Shown: positions 44,830 through 52,758 of the stretch, piece after piece
Position numbering within the stretch: the first letter of the stretch is position 1
Layout of the letters: the number at the start of each line of letters is the position of its first letter
NCBI GenBank assembly: GCA_003167495.1
Contig: PMSX01000136.1
Coordinates: 1 to 64,000, forward strand
Length of the DNA stretch: 64,000 nt
Direction of reading: 5' to 3'
DNA from: Bryobacterales bacterium
GTDB taxonomy: Bacteria; Acidobacteriota; Terriglobia; Bryobacterales; Bryobacteraceae
The notes under the pieces: model-generated
The model's input: only the letters and a program-made list of their open reading frames with translations
Databases searched by the model: none
Told to the model about the DNA's origin: nothing
Program-made: the position numbers and the translations under genes

Positions 44830-44904
44830 GCGGGAGTAACTCAATGGTAGAGTCACAGCCTTCCAAGCTGTTGGTTGCGGGTCCGATTCCCGTCTCCCGC
44901 TCCA
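44830..44904 (+). tRNA. tRNA-Gly (anticodon TCC)
   Basis: The cloverleaf is complete. Acceptor GCGGGAG (44830-44836) pairs with CTCCCGC (44894-44900); the anticodon stem ACAGC/GCTGT surrounds the loop CTTCCAA with anticodon TCC; the T-arm contains GGTCCGATTCC-type sequence. Discriminator T and an encoded CCA follow (44901-44904). A TAAAAT box at 44806-44811 is a plausible -10 element. Confidence 0.96.
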
Positions 44905-44985
44905 TCTTTTCAAACCTACTAAACCGCCAGCACCCTACCTCTTCACCCAACTTGGACGCTGTCGCGGTGCCGCGCCCCTGAGGCT

Positions 44986-45381
44986 CTATTGTAGGATCGT
45001 CATTTGCGTTTTAGCGCCGACAGCCGGGGAACCCGTCGGTATCACTTTGATCCATGGCTTGATGCTGACCGCAACCGTTACCGTATTTCCTGGAGTGTTG
45101 TTTGGATTCCATGTCGTCGTCACCGTGACAGAACCAGCGGGAACTCCAGGCATACTCGCTATTACTACCGCCGTAACGTTCGCTGCTGAACAGGGTGATG
45201 CGCTGTTGGCTCCGTGCACCGAAGCGTAGCGCGCACCTTGAGTGCTTCCATAAGCGGCGCTGTTCAAATTGAAGGTCGAGGTGGAGAATTGTATGAGGCC
45301 AAAAATAAAAAGAACCACTATCGGCAGGATGAACGCTACCTCCACCATGGCGGAACCCCGCTCTGATCCCAAGCGGTTCAT
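44986..45381 (-). CDS. TadE-like pseudopilin
   Basis: The 131-residue protein is a TadE-family minor pilin: a short cytoplasmic lead (MNRLGSERGSAMVEVAFILP) with Glu in the helix start, one transmembrane helix, then a Ser/Thr/Asn-rich external domain with beta pattern (VTVTTTWNPNNTPGNTVTVA). TadE proteins are used by the Tad/Flp tight-adherence secretion machine. It is the last gene of a three-gene unit and overlaps its upstream neighbour by four bases. No TadA ATPase or prepilin peptidase is in the window. Confidence 0.87.
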   Translation of the reverse strand: MNRLGSERGSAMVEVAFILPIVVLFIFGLIQFSTSTFNLNSAAYGSTQGARYASVHGANSASPCSAANVTAVVIASMPGVPAGSVTVTTTWNPNNTPGNTVTVAVSIKPWIKVIPTGSPAVGAKTQMTILQ

Positions 45382-45806
45382 TGCACTCTAAGAGTTGACA
45401 TTGCGGTCAGCGGTATGGTGTGCGGCAGTCCTGGGAACGCGGCCAGTGTCTTGAACGTGGCTTGTGTCTTAACCTGCACATACATGCACGGGGTTCCGTA
45501 ACTTGTGCAGGTGGAACTGCAAGACACGGTAGCTCCTCCGGCCGAGCAGGTGCAGAAACTGGTCGCGGTTGCGGTAAGGCCGCTAATGCTAGTGGCCGCG
45601 TTGGTGGCAGCAGTCTGCATGCCGCTCGTATTGGCTGCGTTGGTCGTACTGATCGCCCCGTATTCAGCCCCCGCTGTCGCGGCATAAACCACAATATCGG
45701 CGGTATAGAAAACTCGTCCGTAGTCTGCTACCCCCATGAACAGCAGCATGAACAACGGAATCATAAGCACCGTTTCGAGTAGTGCGCTACCTTTTTCGCG
45801 TTTCAT
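45378..45806 (-). CDS. Second TadE-like pseudopilin with a cysteine-rich insert
   Basis: This 142-residue TadE/TadF-like protein starts KREKGSALLETVLMIPLFML, the TadE helix with its Glu, followed by GVADYGRVFYTADIVVYAAT. The external part has six cysteines in a short segment (SFCTCSAGGATVSCSSTCTS), probably disulphide-bonded. It overlaps both neighbours by four bases, so the three are translationally coupled. The role is as a minor pilin or assembly platform part; the partner machinery is elsewhere. Confidence 0.86.
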   Translation of the reverse strand: MKREKGSALLETVLMIPLFMLLFMGVADYGRVFYTADIVVYAATAGAEYGAISTTNAANTSGMQTAATNAATSISGLTATATSFCTCSAGGATVSCSSTCTSYGTPCMYVQVKTQATFKTLAAFPGLPHTIPLTAMSTLRVQ

Positions 45807-47008
45807 TCGGCCAAAACCACCCCAGACTTGAATGGTGCCCCCGTCGTCAAAGCGGAATAGTTCGGTGTCGGAACGGTTACCGTTGCCCCGCCGTTGATAG
45901 TGATGTTATCGGCAACCAATCCGAAATAGCTGCCGCCAATGTTTGCGCTGGCCGAGAAAATCACCCCGGTGTGCGGGAAATACAAAACGCCTTGCATGGT
46001 GACCGTGCTTGAGCCGTTGAAGTTAACATTTTGCGATGTGCTCACCCAATTCCGGTCTCCAAACATCAGAATGCCCGGAATTCCGCCACTGCTTGAATTG
46101 TTAGGAGCAGTCAGATTCACGGCAACGGCGCCGCTGATTGTCACCTGCCCATAGCTCGAACCCCCGCCCTGGGTGAAGAACAACGTTACCCCGCTGCCAG
46201 TGACGTGTGAGGAACTATTCCAGTTGATCCCGCCCGTGATGATGTATAAACCCGGATTTAGCGTGACTGTTCCGCCACTTACGGTGATTCCGCCGCAATA
46301 GGTTCCTGGGTTAAGCGTAGCCGTCGAGGTGATGCTGGTGTTCGAATAGGTGCAGGAAGAAAAGCTGGGTTGCGTTTCGTATACAAGCGGATCGGCACTG
46401 GCACTTACACCCGTCGTCGGCGTCGGAGAGATCGTCCCCGAGTTATCGTAATTTCCGACAACCTGGATGGCCCCGGCCGTGAGCGACCCACCTCCGTCCG
46501 CATGCAGCGCCGAAGTTGAACTGGAATTCACGAAAAGATCGCAGCCAATATTTCCGGTTCCGCCTCCGCCGATCATCATCGTTCTCGAATTCGATCCGTT
46601 GAGAGCGTAGACGCAGAAGTTCGAGCTGCCGGGCTGGCTCACCGCTCGCGCCCCAACCGTGGCGGTGCTCACGTGAAGCAAACTCAAGAAGGAGAGCTGA
46701 ACATTCTGTGTCACCACCGCCTGAATCGCTGCGCTATTCCCGGAATAAGATCCGCTGGTCGGAGGGCTTACAACGGTTACCGTTGCGCCATTCACTCCGT
46801 TTGTCACGCCGTTCGTGGCCGCGTCGGATCGCCCAGCGGTGACCCAATCCGTATCACCGCGCCCCCGTTCATACTGCGCACCAACTGCCGCCGCATCCGC
46901 CGCTCGCTGAGCAATTCTCTGATGAAGCTGCAAGTTCCCAGTATCTATCGCGAAACCGGCAAAAATCAGTAACGTCAACAGCACCACGGAGAAGTTCACC
47001 ATCATCAT
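45803..47008 (-). CDS. TadG-like protein with a large secreted beta domain
   Basis: The 401-residue protein starts with the TadG-type helix (VVLLTLLIFAGFAIDTGNLQ) and the typical segment LQLHQRIAQRAADAAAVGAQ. The remaining 300 residues are low-complexity Gly/Ser/Thr/Asn-rich beta sequence with repeating strands (TLNPGLYIITGGINWNSSSH), like a beta-helix. TadG helps assemble Flp pili in the envelope. Three ATGs in a row (47008, 47005, 47002) are possible starts; an in-frame TGA lies 18 bases upstream, so the protein cannot begin much earlier. It heads the TadE/G unit. Confidence 0.85.
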   Translation of the reverse strand: MMMVNFSVVLLTLLIFAGFAIDTGNLQLHQRIAQRAADAAAVGAQYERGRGDTDWVTAGRSDAATNGVTNGVNGATVTVVSPPTSGSYSGNSAAIQAVVTQNVQLSFLSLLHVSTATVGARAVSQPGSSNFCVYALNGSNSRTMMIGGGGTGNIGCDLFVNSSSTSALHADGGGSLTAGAIQVVGNYDNSGTISPTPTTGVSASADPLVYETQPSFSSCTYSNTSITSTATLNPGTYCGGITVSGGTVTLNPGLYIITGGINWNSSSHVTGSGVTLFFTQGGGSSYGQVTISGAVAVNLTAPNNSSSGGIPGILMFGDRNWVSTSQNVNFNGSSTVTMQGVLYFPHTGVIFSASANIGGSYFGLVADNITINGGATVTVPTPNYSALTTGAPFKSGVVLAE

Positions 47009-47296
47009 AAGATTCTGCGGGCCTCAAGGTTACGCTTTGGGCGGAGCTTCACCTCCGCTCGCCAATCAAAAAGACTTCAATGTTCTTATCGGAACCACAC
47101 GGACATCCCAGTAGACCTTATGCCGTTGGACACGGGCCAGAGCTGAGACAGGTGGCTGAGATGATGGAACGACGCGGTCGCCTTTGCGTAATTTAAAGGC
47201 CAGATCGCAGCTGCGTAGCCTTAGCGCATAGTAGAATTCCGATATTCTTTGGAAACCACTGATCGCGCAATCGCGTAAAAATAAGGGAGACTATAA

Positions 47297-49957
47297 TTGA
47301 AGTTGCGTCAAAGCAGAGTTCTGACTTCCAAGGCCGTTTTCTTTGCGAGCCTTTTCTTTGTCGTGGTTCCGTTAGCGTTCGGCGCCTCTGAAGCCGAAAA
47401 ACGGCTTCGTTCGAATATAGACGACAGCGAAACATTTGTGCTGAAAGGCAACATGCGCCCGGCGGTCTCATTGGGTGTGGCGCACGATGGTGGGACGGCA
47501 CCGTCATCGCAAATGATGCCGCGCATGTCTCTCCATTTCACCCTCGCTGCGGCCCAGCAGGCGGATTTGGCCCAATTGTTGAAGGACCAGCAAAATCGCC
47601 GTTCAGCGCAATACCGCAAGTTTCTGACACCGGAAGAGTATGCGGCGCGCTTTGGTCTCAACACCGCCGATATTGCAAAGATCACGCAATGGCTTGAAAA
47701 TAATGGCTTTTCTAACATTCAGGCGGCGCGTGGCCGCACCTCGGTAACCTTCTCGGGAACGGTCGCGCAAACCCAGGCGGCTTTTCACACCTCCATTCAC
47801 GTTTACACCGTAAACGGCCAACCCCATTTCGCCAACGCGACCGATCCGGAATTGCCGAAGGCTCTTGAGGGCATAGCGGAAAGCGTCTCCGGTCTCCACA
47901 ATTTTCTGGCCAAGCCACGCTTTACTTCCAGCACGGGAACAACCTATTTAGTCCCCGACGATTGGGAAACGATTTACGACGTAAAACCGCTCTACAGCGC
48001 GGGTTTAGACGGCAGCCCGATTAGCGGCCAGATTTACTCGATCGCAGTTGTCGGCCAGAGCGATGTTCAAGCCAGCGACCTTGCGGCCTTTCGCGCCGCC
48101 GCCGGTTTGCCCGCCAAAACCATAACTACCGTCATTCCTCCCGGCGATTCCGATCCCGGCCTTCAATCTCCCACTGGCGATCAGGGCGAGTCCGACCTTG
48201 ATTTAGAATGGGCGGGCGCTATTGCCAAGAACGCGAATATCTTGTTTGTGACCGCAGATTCAAGTCCTAACAACGGCGTTGCGGATTCCATTGCCTACGC
48301 GATTGACAATAATGTCGCACCTATTCTGAGCACCTCGTACGGCCAGTGCGAACAAGATTTGACTTCCGGCGAGTTCACCGCGGAAACCACTCTTTTCCAA
48401 CAAGCCGCTTTGCAAGGAATGACAATCTTCGCCCCGTCCGGCGATGATGGTGCTGCCGATTGTGACACCGGAACTGTGGCAACTCACGGCTTGGCGGTCG
48501 ATTTCCCCGCCTCTTCGCAGTACGTCACGGGAGTGGGTGGAACGCAGTTCAACCCCCCCAGCGGCGGGACGTATTTTAGTTCCACAAACAATGCCGACGG
48601 TGGTTCGGCTTTGTCGTACATACCTGAGATTGCATGGAACGCCGGCAATGGGGCTGCAACCGGCGGCGGCGCGAGCACTCTGGTGACAAAACCCTCTTGG
48701 CAAACCGGTACCGGTGTACCGGCCGACGGCCAGCGTGACGTTCCGGACTTGGCTCTCGCAGCGTCTACTACGCAGGACGGACTTCTTTTCTGCAACAACG
48801 GCAGTTGTACCAATGGATTTCTGAATTCAAGCTCCGCCCCTGCCGTGACTGGAGGAACTTCGTCTGGTCCGCCTACCTTCTCAGGAGTCTTGGCGCTGTT
48901 GGTTCAAAGCACAGGTTCTCGAGTTGGATTGCTCAATCCCAATCTCTACTCGCTCGCCGTCATTTCAGCGAACGCCTTCCACGACATCACGGGTGGCAAC
49001 AACATGGTCGTTTGTCAGGGCGGCTCAACCGACTGCCCCACCTCCACTCCAACCGCTACCGGGGAAATTGGATATACCAACGGAGTCGGCTACAGCCAAA
49101 CTACCGGTTGGGGCTCGATAGACTCCTTCAATTTCGTTGAGCAATGGTCGGGTGATATTCAGCTCACCGCCAGTCCGGCTAGTGTCTCTGTCCAACCTGG
49201 TAGTCAACCTGCCAGCGTTACCGTCACCGTTACTCCGATAAAGAACTTCAGTGGACCCGTATCTTTCTCTTGTTCTGTCGCAAGCAACATAGCGAGCCTC
49301 ATCAGCTGCTCTGTCCCCAGCACAACGGTCAATACCTCCGGTACCACCACAGTAACCATCACGGCGACAAACCCGGCATCTAGCTTCTTCCCAAGGCGGC
49401 CACTCCCCAAGATGCCGAAGCCGCCGAATCCCAAGTGGCTCCTCGTTGCCGTGGCGCTTTCACTAGCTGCTTATACTTTCCGAAAAGGGCGTTTTGCACA
49501 ACTACGGACCGTGTCTACCTGGACTGCCGCGGGATTCCTGGTTCTCACCCTGGGCGCCGTGAGCTGCGGCAGCGGAAATGCTGCTGGGACTTTGAGCCTG
49601 ACGTGCAATCTGACGGAAGCCCTTGTTGCGATTGCATACAACGCCAGTTGCGTGGGAAGCGGCGGTACCCCGCCTTACACCTATACCATCGAGACCGGGA
49701 CTTCCGGCACCGGTCCCTTGCCCGCCGGTCTTAGCCTTGGTTCCGCGAGCGGGTTGATAACAGGTACGCCCACCACGGCAGGCACAGATACGTTTACCGT
49801 GGGCCTGACTGACAGCGAGTCGTCGCCAAAGACTGTAACACAGAATGAAGCCATTACCGTGGGACCAGCTCCGCTCGAAAATGGCCTCGTTACTGTGACC
49901 GCCACCAGCGGGTCCATCGTCAACACCACGACAATTCTGGTTACGACTTCGCTCTAA
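47297..49957 (+). CDS. S53 sedolisin peptidase with prodomain and Ig-like tail
   Basis: The 886-residue secreted serine-carboxyl protease works at acid pH. It has a signal peptide (VFFASLFFVVVPLAFGASEA), a pro-kumamolisin activation domain (about 50-215), and the catalytic domain with Glu/Asp in ESDLDLEWAGAIA, Asp in APSGDDGAADC and Ser in GGTSSGPPTFSG. After about 620 come a beta-sandwich, two hydrophobic helices (WLLVAVALSLAAYTF; TWTAAGFLVLTLGAVSCGSG) and a putative Ig domain (TSGTGPLPAGLSLGSASG). The helices suggest surface anchoring. The start is TTG at 47297, six bases after AAGGGAGA. Confidence 0.93.
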   Translation: MKLRQSRVLTSKAVFFASLFFVVVPLAFGASEAEKRLRSNIDDSETFVLKGNMRPAVSLGVAHDGGTAPSSQMMPRMSLHFTLAAAQQADLAQLLKDQQNRRSAQYRKFLTPEEYAARFGLNTADIAKITQWLENNGFSNIQAARGRTSVTFSGTVAQTQAAFHTSIHVYTVNGQPHFANATDPELPKALEGIAESVSGLHNFLAKPRFTSSTGTTYLVPDDWETIYDVKPLYSAGLDGSPISGQIYSIAVVGQSDVQASDLAAFRAAAGLPAKTITTVIPPGDSDPGLQSPTGDQGESDLDLEWAGAIAKNANILFVTADSSPNNGVADSIAYAIDNNVAPILSTSYGQCEQDLTSGEFTAETTLFQQAALQGMTIFAPSGDDGAADCDTGTVATHGLAVDFPASSQYVTGVGGTQFNPPSGGTYFSSTNNADGGSALSYIPEIAWNAGNGAATGGGASTLVTKPSWQTGTGVPADGQRDVPDLALAASTTQDGLLFCNNGSCTNGFLNSSSAPAVTGGTSSGPPTFSGVLALLVQSTGSRVGLLNPNLYSLAVISANAFHDITGGNNMVVCQGGSTDCPTSTPTATGEIGYTNGVGYSQTTGWGSIDSFNFVEQWSGDIQLTASPASVSVQPGSQPASVTVTVTPIKNFSGPVSFSCSVASNIASLISCSVPSTTVNTSGTTTVTITATNPASSFFPRRPLPKMPKPPNPKWLLVAVALSLAAYTFRKGRFAQLRTVSTWTAAGFLVLTLGAVSCGSGNAAGTLSLTCNLTEALVAIAYNASCVGSGGTPPYTYTIETGTSGTGPLPAGLSLGSASGLITGTPTTAGTDTFTVGLTDSESSPKTVTQNEAITVGPAPLENGLVTVTATSGSIVNTTTILVTTSL

Positions 49958-50173
49958 CCGGTGACTTCCCGTATCTCGAGCCTCAACCAAGCAAAGGTGG
50001 GGACTGCCACAGCGCCCGCGATCAGTCCGATACGAAGCCGCCTGCCCAACTATCGCGTGCTGGCTGTCCCCATCTTTGCGTTGCTCACTGCCTCATTGCT
50101 CCATCGCACAGCCTGTTCAATCCGGCGCCGCCCGAGGCTGGCTGATCTCCAACCAACCGAACAATTTACTCGA

Positions 50174-51016
50174 TCAGACCCTCTTTCGTCCTGAGACTCC
50201 GAACATCATCCATGTCGCCAGGAGCGTATTTTCGTGCTTGGCCGCGCTGGCCAATTCGGCCGCCAGTTGGTCTACTTCACGCTGCCGAACCAAGTCGGCA
50301 TCTACCATGGCAGGCGCAGCCTCCAAGAACGTGTACTCCCAAAGGCGCTTTCCCTCGCCGCGCAAGAACCACGGTTGCTCCGCGGTCGCCTGAAGTGCTT
50401 CGAACCCCGCTTCCCGCGCAGAATCTTCAAGCCTCGCTCCAAAACAATAATCCACTCCGCGAATGTCGGCCAGCGCCAGACTCAGTTCTACCGATCGCCG
50501 GCACGCGCAGTTGGCCGGCTCGTTGATTAGGCTGAGTAAATCCATGTCTTGACACACCAGCGCGCCGCCGGGGCGCAGCAGAGCCCGCATTTCTTGCAAG
50601 GCATCAAGAGGCCGCAAGAGATGGCATAGCAAAAACCGGCAACAAACCATGTCGAAGCTCCCGCGCGGAAGTCCGGTCTCATACACGCTCCCCTCTCGAA
50701 ATGTAAGCTTCGCGCTGCCGACCGAACCCTGCATAGCGCCAGCTACCGATAGTTGCTTCCCGCTCGCGTCTAAGCCGACTACTTCACCCGTGGACCCGGC
50801 CTGCTCGGCCAACCAGCGAGTCAAAATGCCGGTACCGCACCCCAGGTCGGCCACCCGCATGCCGGGTTGCAATCCAGCGTCGCTGATGCTCTGCCGGGTC
50901 GCCAACCCATATACTTCGTCCACCAAACGCGCCGTAGCGGTGTCGCCCACTGCTAAGACGTAGCGATCGCCCACGACGGGGTGCATATTGGAAGTCGGAG
51001 GAGAGTGTTTTCCCAT
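50174..51016 (-). CDS. SAM-dependent class I methyltransferase
   Basis: The 280-residue protein has the class I methyltransferase fold. The SAM motif I reads VADLGCGTGILTRWLAE, the acidic residue after strand 2 is in VVGLDASGKQL, and motif IV is FDMVCCRFLLCHL. The lead-in DRYVLAVGDTATARLVDEVY resembles UbiE- or small-molecule methyltransferases. The substrate is unknown. I chose ATG 51016, with AAGGAG nine bases upstream, over an ATG 24 codons earlier. It is divergent from the helicase gene across a 307-base gap. Confidence 0.9.
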   Translation of the reverse strand: MGKHSPPTSNMHPVVGDRYVLAVGDTATARLVDEVYGLATRQSISDAGLQPGMRVADLGCGTGILTRWLAEQAGSTGEVVGLDASGKQLSVAGAMQGSVGSAKLTFREGSVYETGLPRGSFDMVCCRFLLCHLLRPLDALQEMRALLRPGGALVCQDMDLLSLINEPANCACRRSVELSLALADIRGVDYCFGARLEDSAREAGFEALQATAEQPWFLRGEGKRLWEYTFLEAAPAMVDADLVRQREVDQLAAELASAAKHENTLLATWMMFGVSGRKRV

Positions 51017-51287
51017 AACGGTTTCACTCCTTGCCCTCTTCCCGCTTGCGATTTGGATGCCAAGCCTTTGTTTGCTCAAAATTCCCATTAGGTTCTATTC
51101 TTTTATCGGAGAAACCTGCTTCTGGCGAAGAAAAAGCTGAAAACGCCCGTAACGAAAAGGATAAAGACTCGGCATCTGCTATCCTATGGAAGTCCTTCTG
51201 TTCGCATTCGTCCTTGCCTTGCGGTGGTCGTTCAAACCATCACCCCCGGTTCCCATACGGTTTTCGATAAAACAATCCCGTTTATTG

Positions 51288-51323
51288 AAAGGACATGCTG
51301 TCAGTTTCGGCTGTGTCCTTTTT
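51288..51323 (+). promoter_or_regulatory. Leader hairpin with T-run directly before the helicase start
   Basis: AAAGGACA at 51288-51295 pairs perfectly with TGTCCTTT at 51314-51321, an 18-base loop lies between, and the 3' arm runs into TTTTT that ends one base before the helicase ATG at 51324. This is the shape of an attenuator or a start-site-occluding hairpin; the only purine-rich SD-like sequence (AAAGGA) is in the stem. A ten-codon frame from ATG 51295 ends TGA overlapping the helicase ATG. The rest of the 51017-51287 gap shows no gene. Confidence 0.5.
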
Positions 51324-52628
51324 ATGAACAAATTTACTGAACTAGAACTTACTCCGCTTTTGCATCGCAACTTGGCGCGCAACAGCTACGTGCAACCGAC
51401 GCCCGTACAGGCGCAATCTATTCCGCCAGCTCTGCTAGGCTCCGATGTTGTCGCCACGGCGCAAACCGGCACCGGCAAGACGCTCGCGTTTTTGCTCCCT
51501 ATTCTTCTTAAACTTACTGCCGAGACGGCGTCTAAAGACGGCAAGAGCGTTCGCGCGCTGATTCTCGCGCCTACTCGCGAATTGGCTCTCCAAATCGCCG
51601 ATAGCTTCGCTAAGATGTCGGTGGGTACTGAATTGCGCTCCGCCGTAGTCGTCGGTGGAATGAGCGAACAAACTCAATTGAATGCCATCCGCCGCGGCGT
51701 TCAAATTGTCATCGCCACTCCGGGGCGCCTTGAAGATTTCATCGGCCGCAGACTCATCGATCTCAGCAAAGTTTCTGTCTCCGTGTTGGATGAGGCAGAT
51801 CGTATGCTCGATATGGGTTTTGCGCCGGCCATCGAAAAAATCTTGGCGTTGCTTCCAAAATCGCGTCAAAGCCTGTTCTTCTCCGCCACCATGGACAAGA
51901 CGGTCGAACGCCTGATTCAGCGCCATTCCGTGAACCCGGTTCGCGTGATCGTGCAGAAAACCACTGCCAAAACGCCCGATCAAGTAGATTTGCAAGTTTA
52001 CGAAGTAGAAAGCGATCGCAAGGTCGAACTACTCCGCCACATGCTCACTCTCGAAGACGGATCGTTCCTCGTCTTCACTCGCACCAAACACGGTTCAGAC
52101 CGGTTGACCAAGCGTTTGTCGGCGTCCGGTGTCCGTGCCGTCGCCATGCACGGCGATCGCACCCAGAATCAGCGCAACCAGGCGCTCGCCGGCTTCCGCG
52201 AAGGACGCTACCGCGTGCTGGTTGCAACCGATGTCGCCGCCCGCGGTATCCACGTCGATAGTGTCGCGCACGTTGTGAACTTCGATCTGCCGCAAGCGCC
52301 CGACGACTTCGTTCACCGCGTCGGCCGTACCGGTCGCGCTGGACAAAGGGGCTCCGCTTCCACTTTCAGTACCAGGTCGGAGCGTGGAGAGGTTAAACGC
52401 ATCGAGCGTGAATGCAGAGTTGTCCTTCAACGCAAGGAAGTCTCACCCGCGATCCTAACCCAGATTTTCGAGAGCACTCCTGCCCCCGTCGCCTCAGCGG
52501 CCGCGCCTCCTCATCACCGGAAAGAGCAAATGGGCAAAGCGCATAACGGCCATCATTCCACCGCCAACTGGGATCGTTCCAAGAAGTCTCAGCCTAAGCA
52601 CAGGCGCAGCCATTCCACGGTCAACTAA
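51324..52628 (+). CDS. DEAD-box ATP-dependent RNA helicase
   Basis: The 434-residue protein unwinds structured RNA using ATP; RhlE-type enzymes of this kind act in ribosome assembly and cold adaptation. Motifs in order: Q motif PTPVQAQSIPP, I AQTGTGKT, Ia PTRELALQI, Ib TPGRLEDF, II DEAD in VLDEADRMLDMGF, III SAT, V ATDVAARGIH and VI HRVGRTGRAG. A basic C-terminal tail (HHRKEQMGKAHNGHHSTA; KKSQPKHRRSHS) probably binds RNA. The longer open frame to 51186 does not look coding; ATG 51324 begins the conserved FTELELTPLL. Confidence 0.95.
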   Translation: MNKFTELELTPLLHRNLARNSYVQPTPVQAQSIPPALLGSDVVATAQTGTGKTLAFLLPILLKLTAETASKDGKSVRALILAPTRELALQIADSFAKMSVGTELRSAVVVGGMSEQTQLNAIRRGVQIVIATPGRLEDFIGRRLIDLSKVSVSVLDEADRMLDMGFAPAIEKILALLPKSRQSLFFSATMDKTVERLIQRHSVNPVRVIVQKTTAKTPDQVDLQVYEVESDRKVELLRHMLTLEDGSFLVFTRTKHGSDRLTKRLSASGVRAVAMHGDRTQNQRNQALAGFREGRYRVLVATDVAARGIHVDSVAHVVNFDLPQAPDDFVHRVGRTGRAGQRGSASTFSTRSERGEVKRIERECRVVLQRKEVSPAILTQIFESTPAPVASAAAPPHHRKEQMGKAHNGHHSTANWDRSKKSQPKHRRSHSTVN

Positions 52629-52643
52629 CTCAGACTTACGCGC

Positions 52644-52681
52644 GTCGAACGGCTCGCTCTAAATCAAACGCGCCGTTCGAC
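52644..52681 (+). terminator. Ten-base-pair hairpin after the helicase gene
   Basis: GTCGAACGGC at 52644-52653 is the exact reverse complement of GCCGTTCGAC at 52672-52681, separated by 18 bases. It starts 16 bases after the helicase stop, between two convergent genes. A TTTTTT run begins 12 bases after the stem rather than directly, so it may be a structured 3' end or pausing hairpin more than a classical intrinsic terminator. Confidence 0.5.
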
Positions 52682-52758
52682 ATGCGACTCGGATTTTTTA
52701 CTCAGCGTCGGACCGTAACGGAATGTCAGCTGGCCGCTAGTCTTCGCGCGACTTCTGG

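Noticed and set aside
46900-47060. Cyclic-di-GMP riboswitch-like leader before the TadG gene
   Set aside because: Read on the minus strand the region has a GCGGAG/CTCCGC hairpin and a CAAAGC stretch, but the conserved core and second stem of the known class are absent.
49961-50173. Small frames between the S53 peptidase and the methyltransferase
   Set aside because: No start signal or recognisable pattern; probably simple intergenic DNA between convergent genes.
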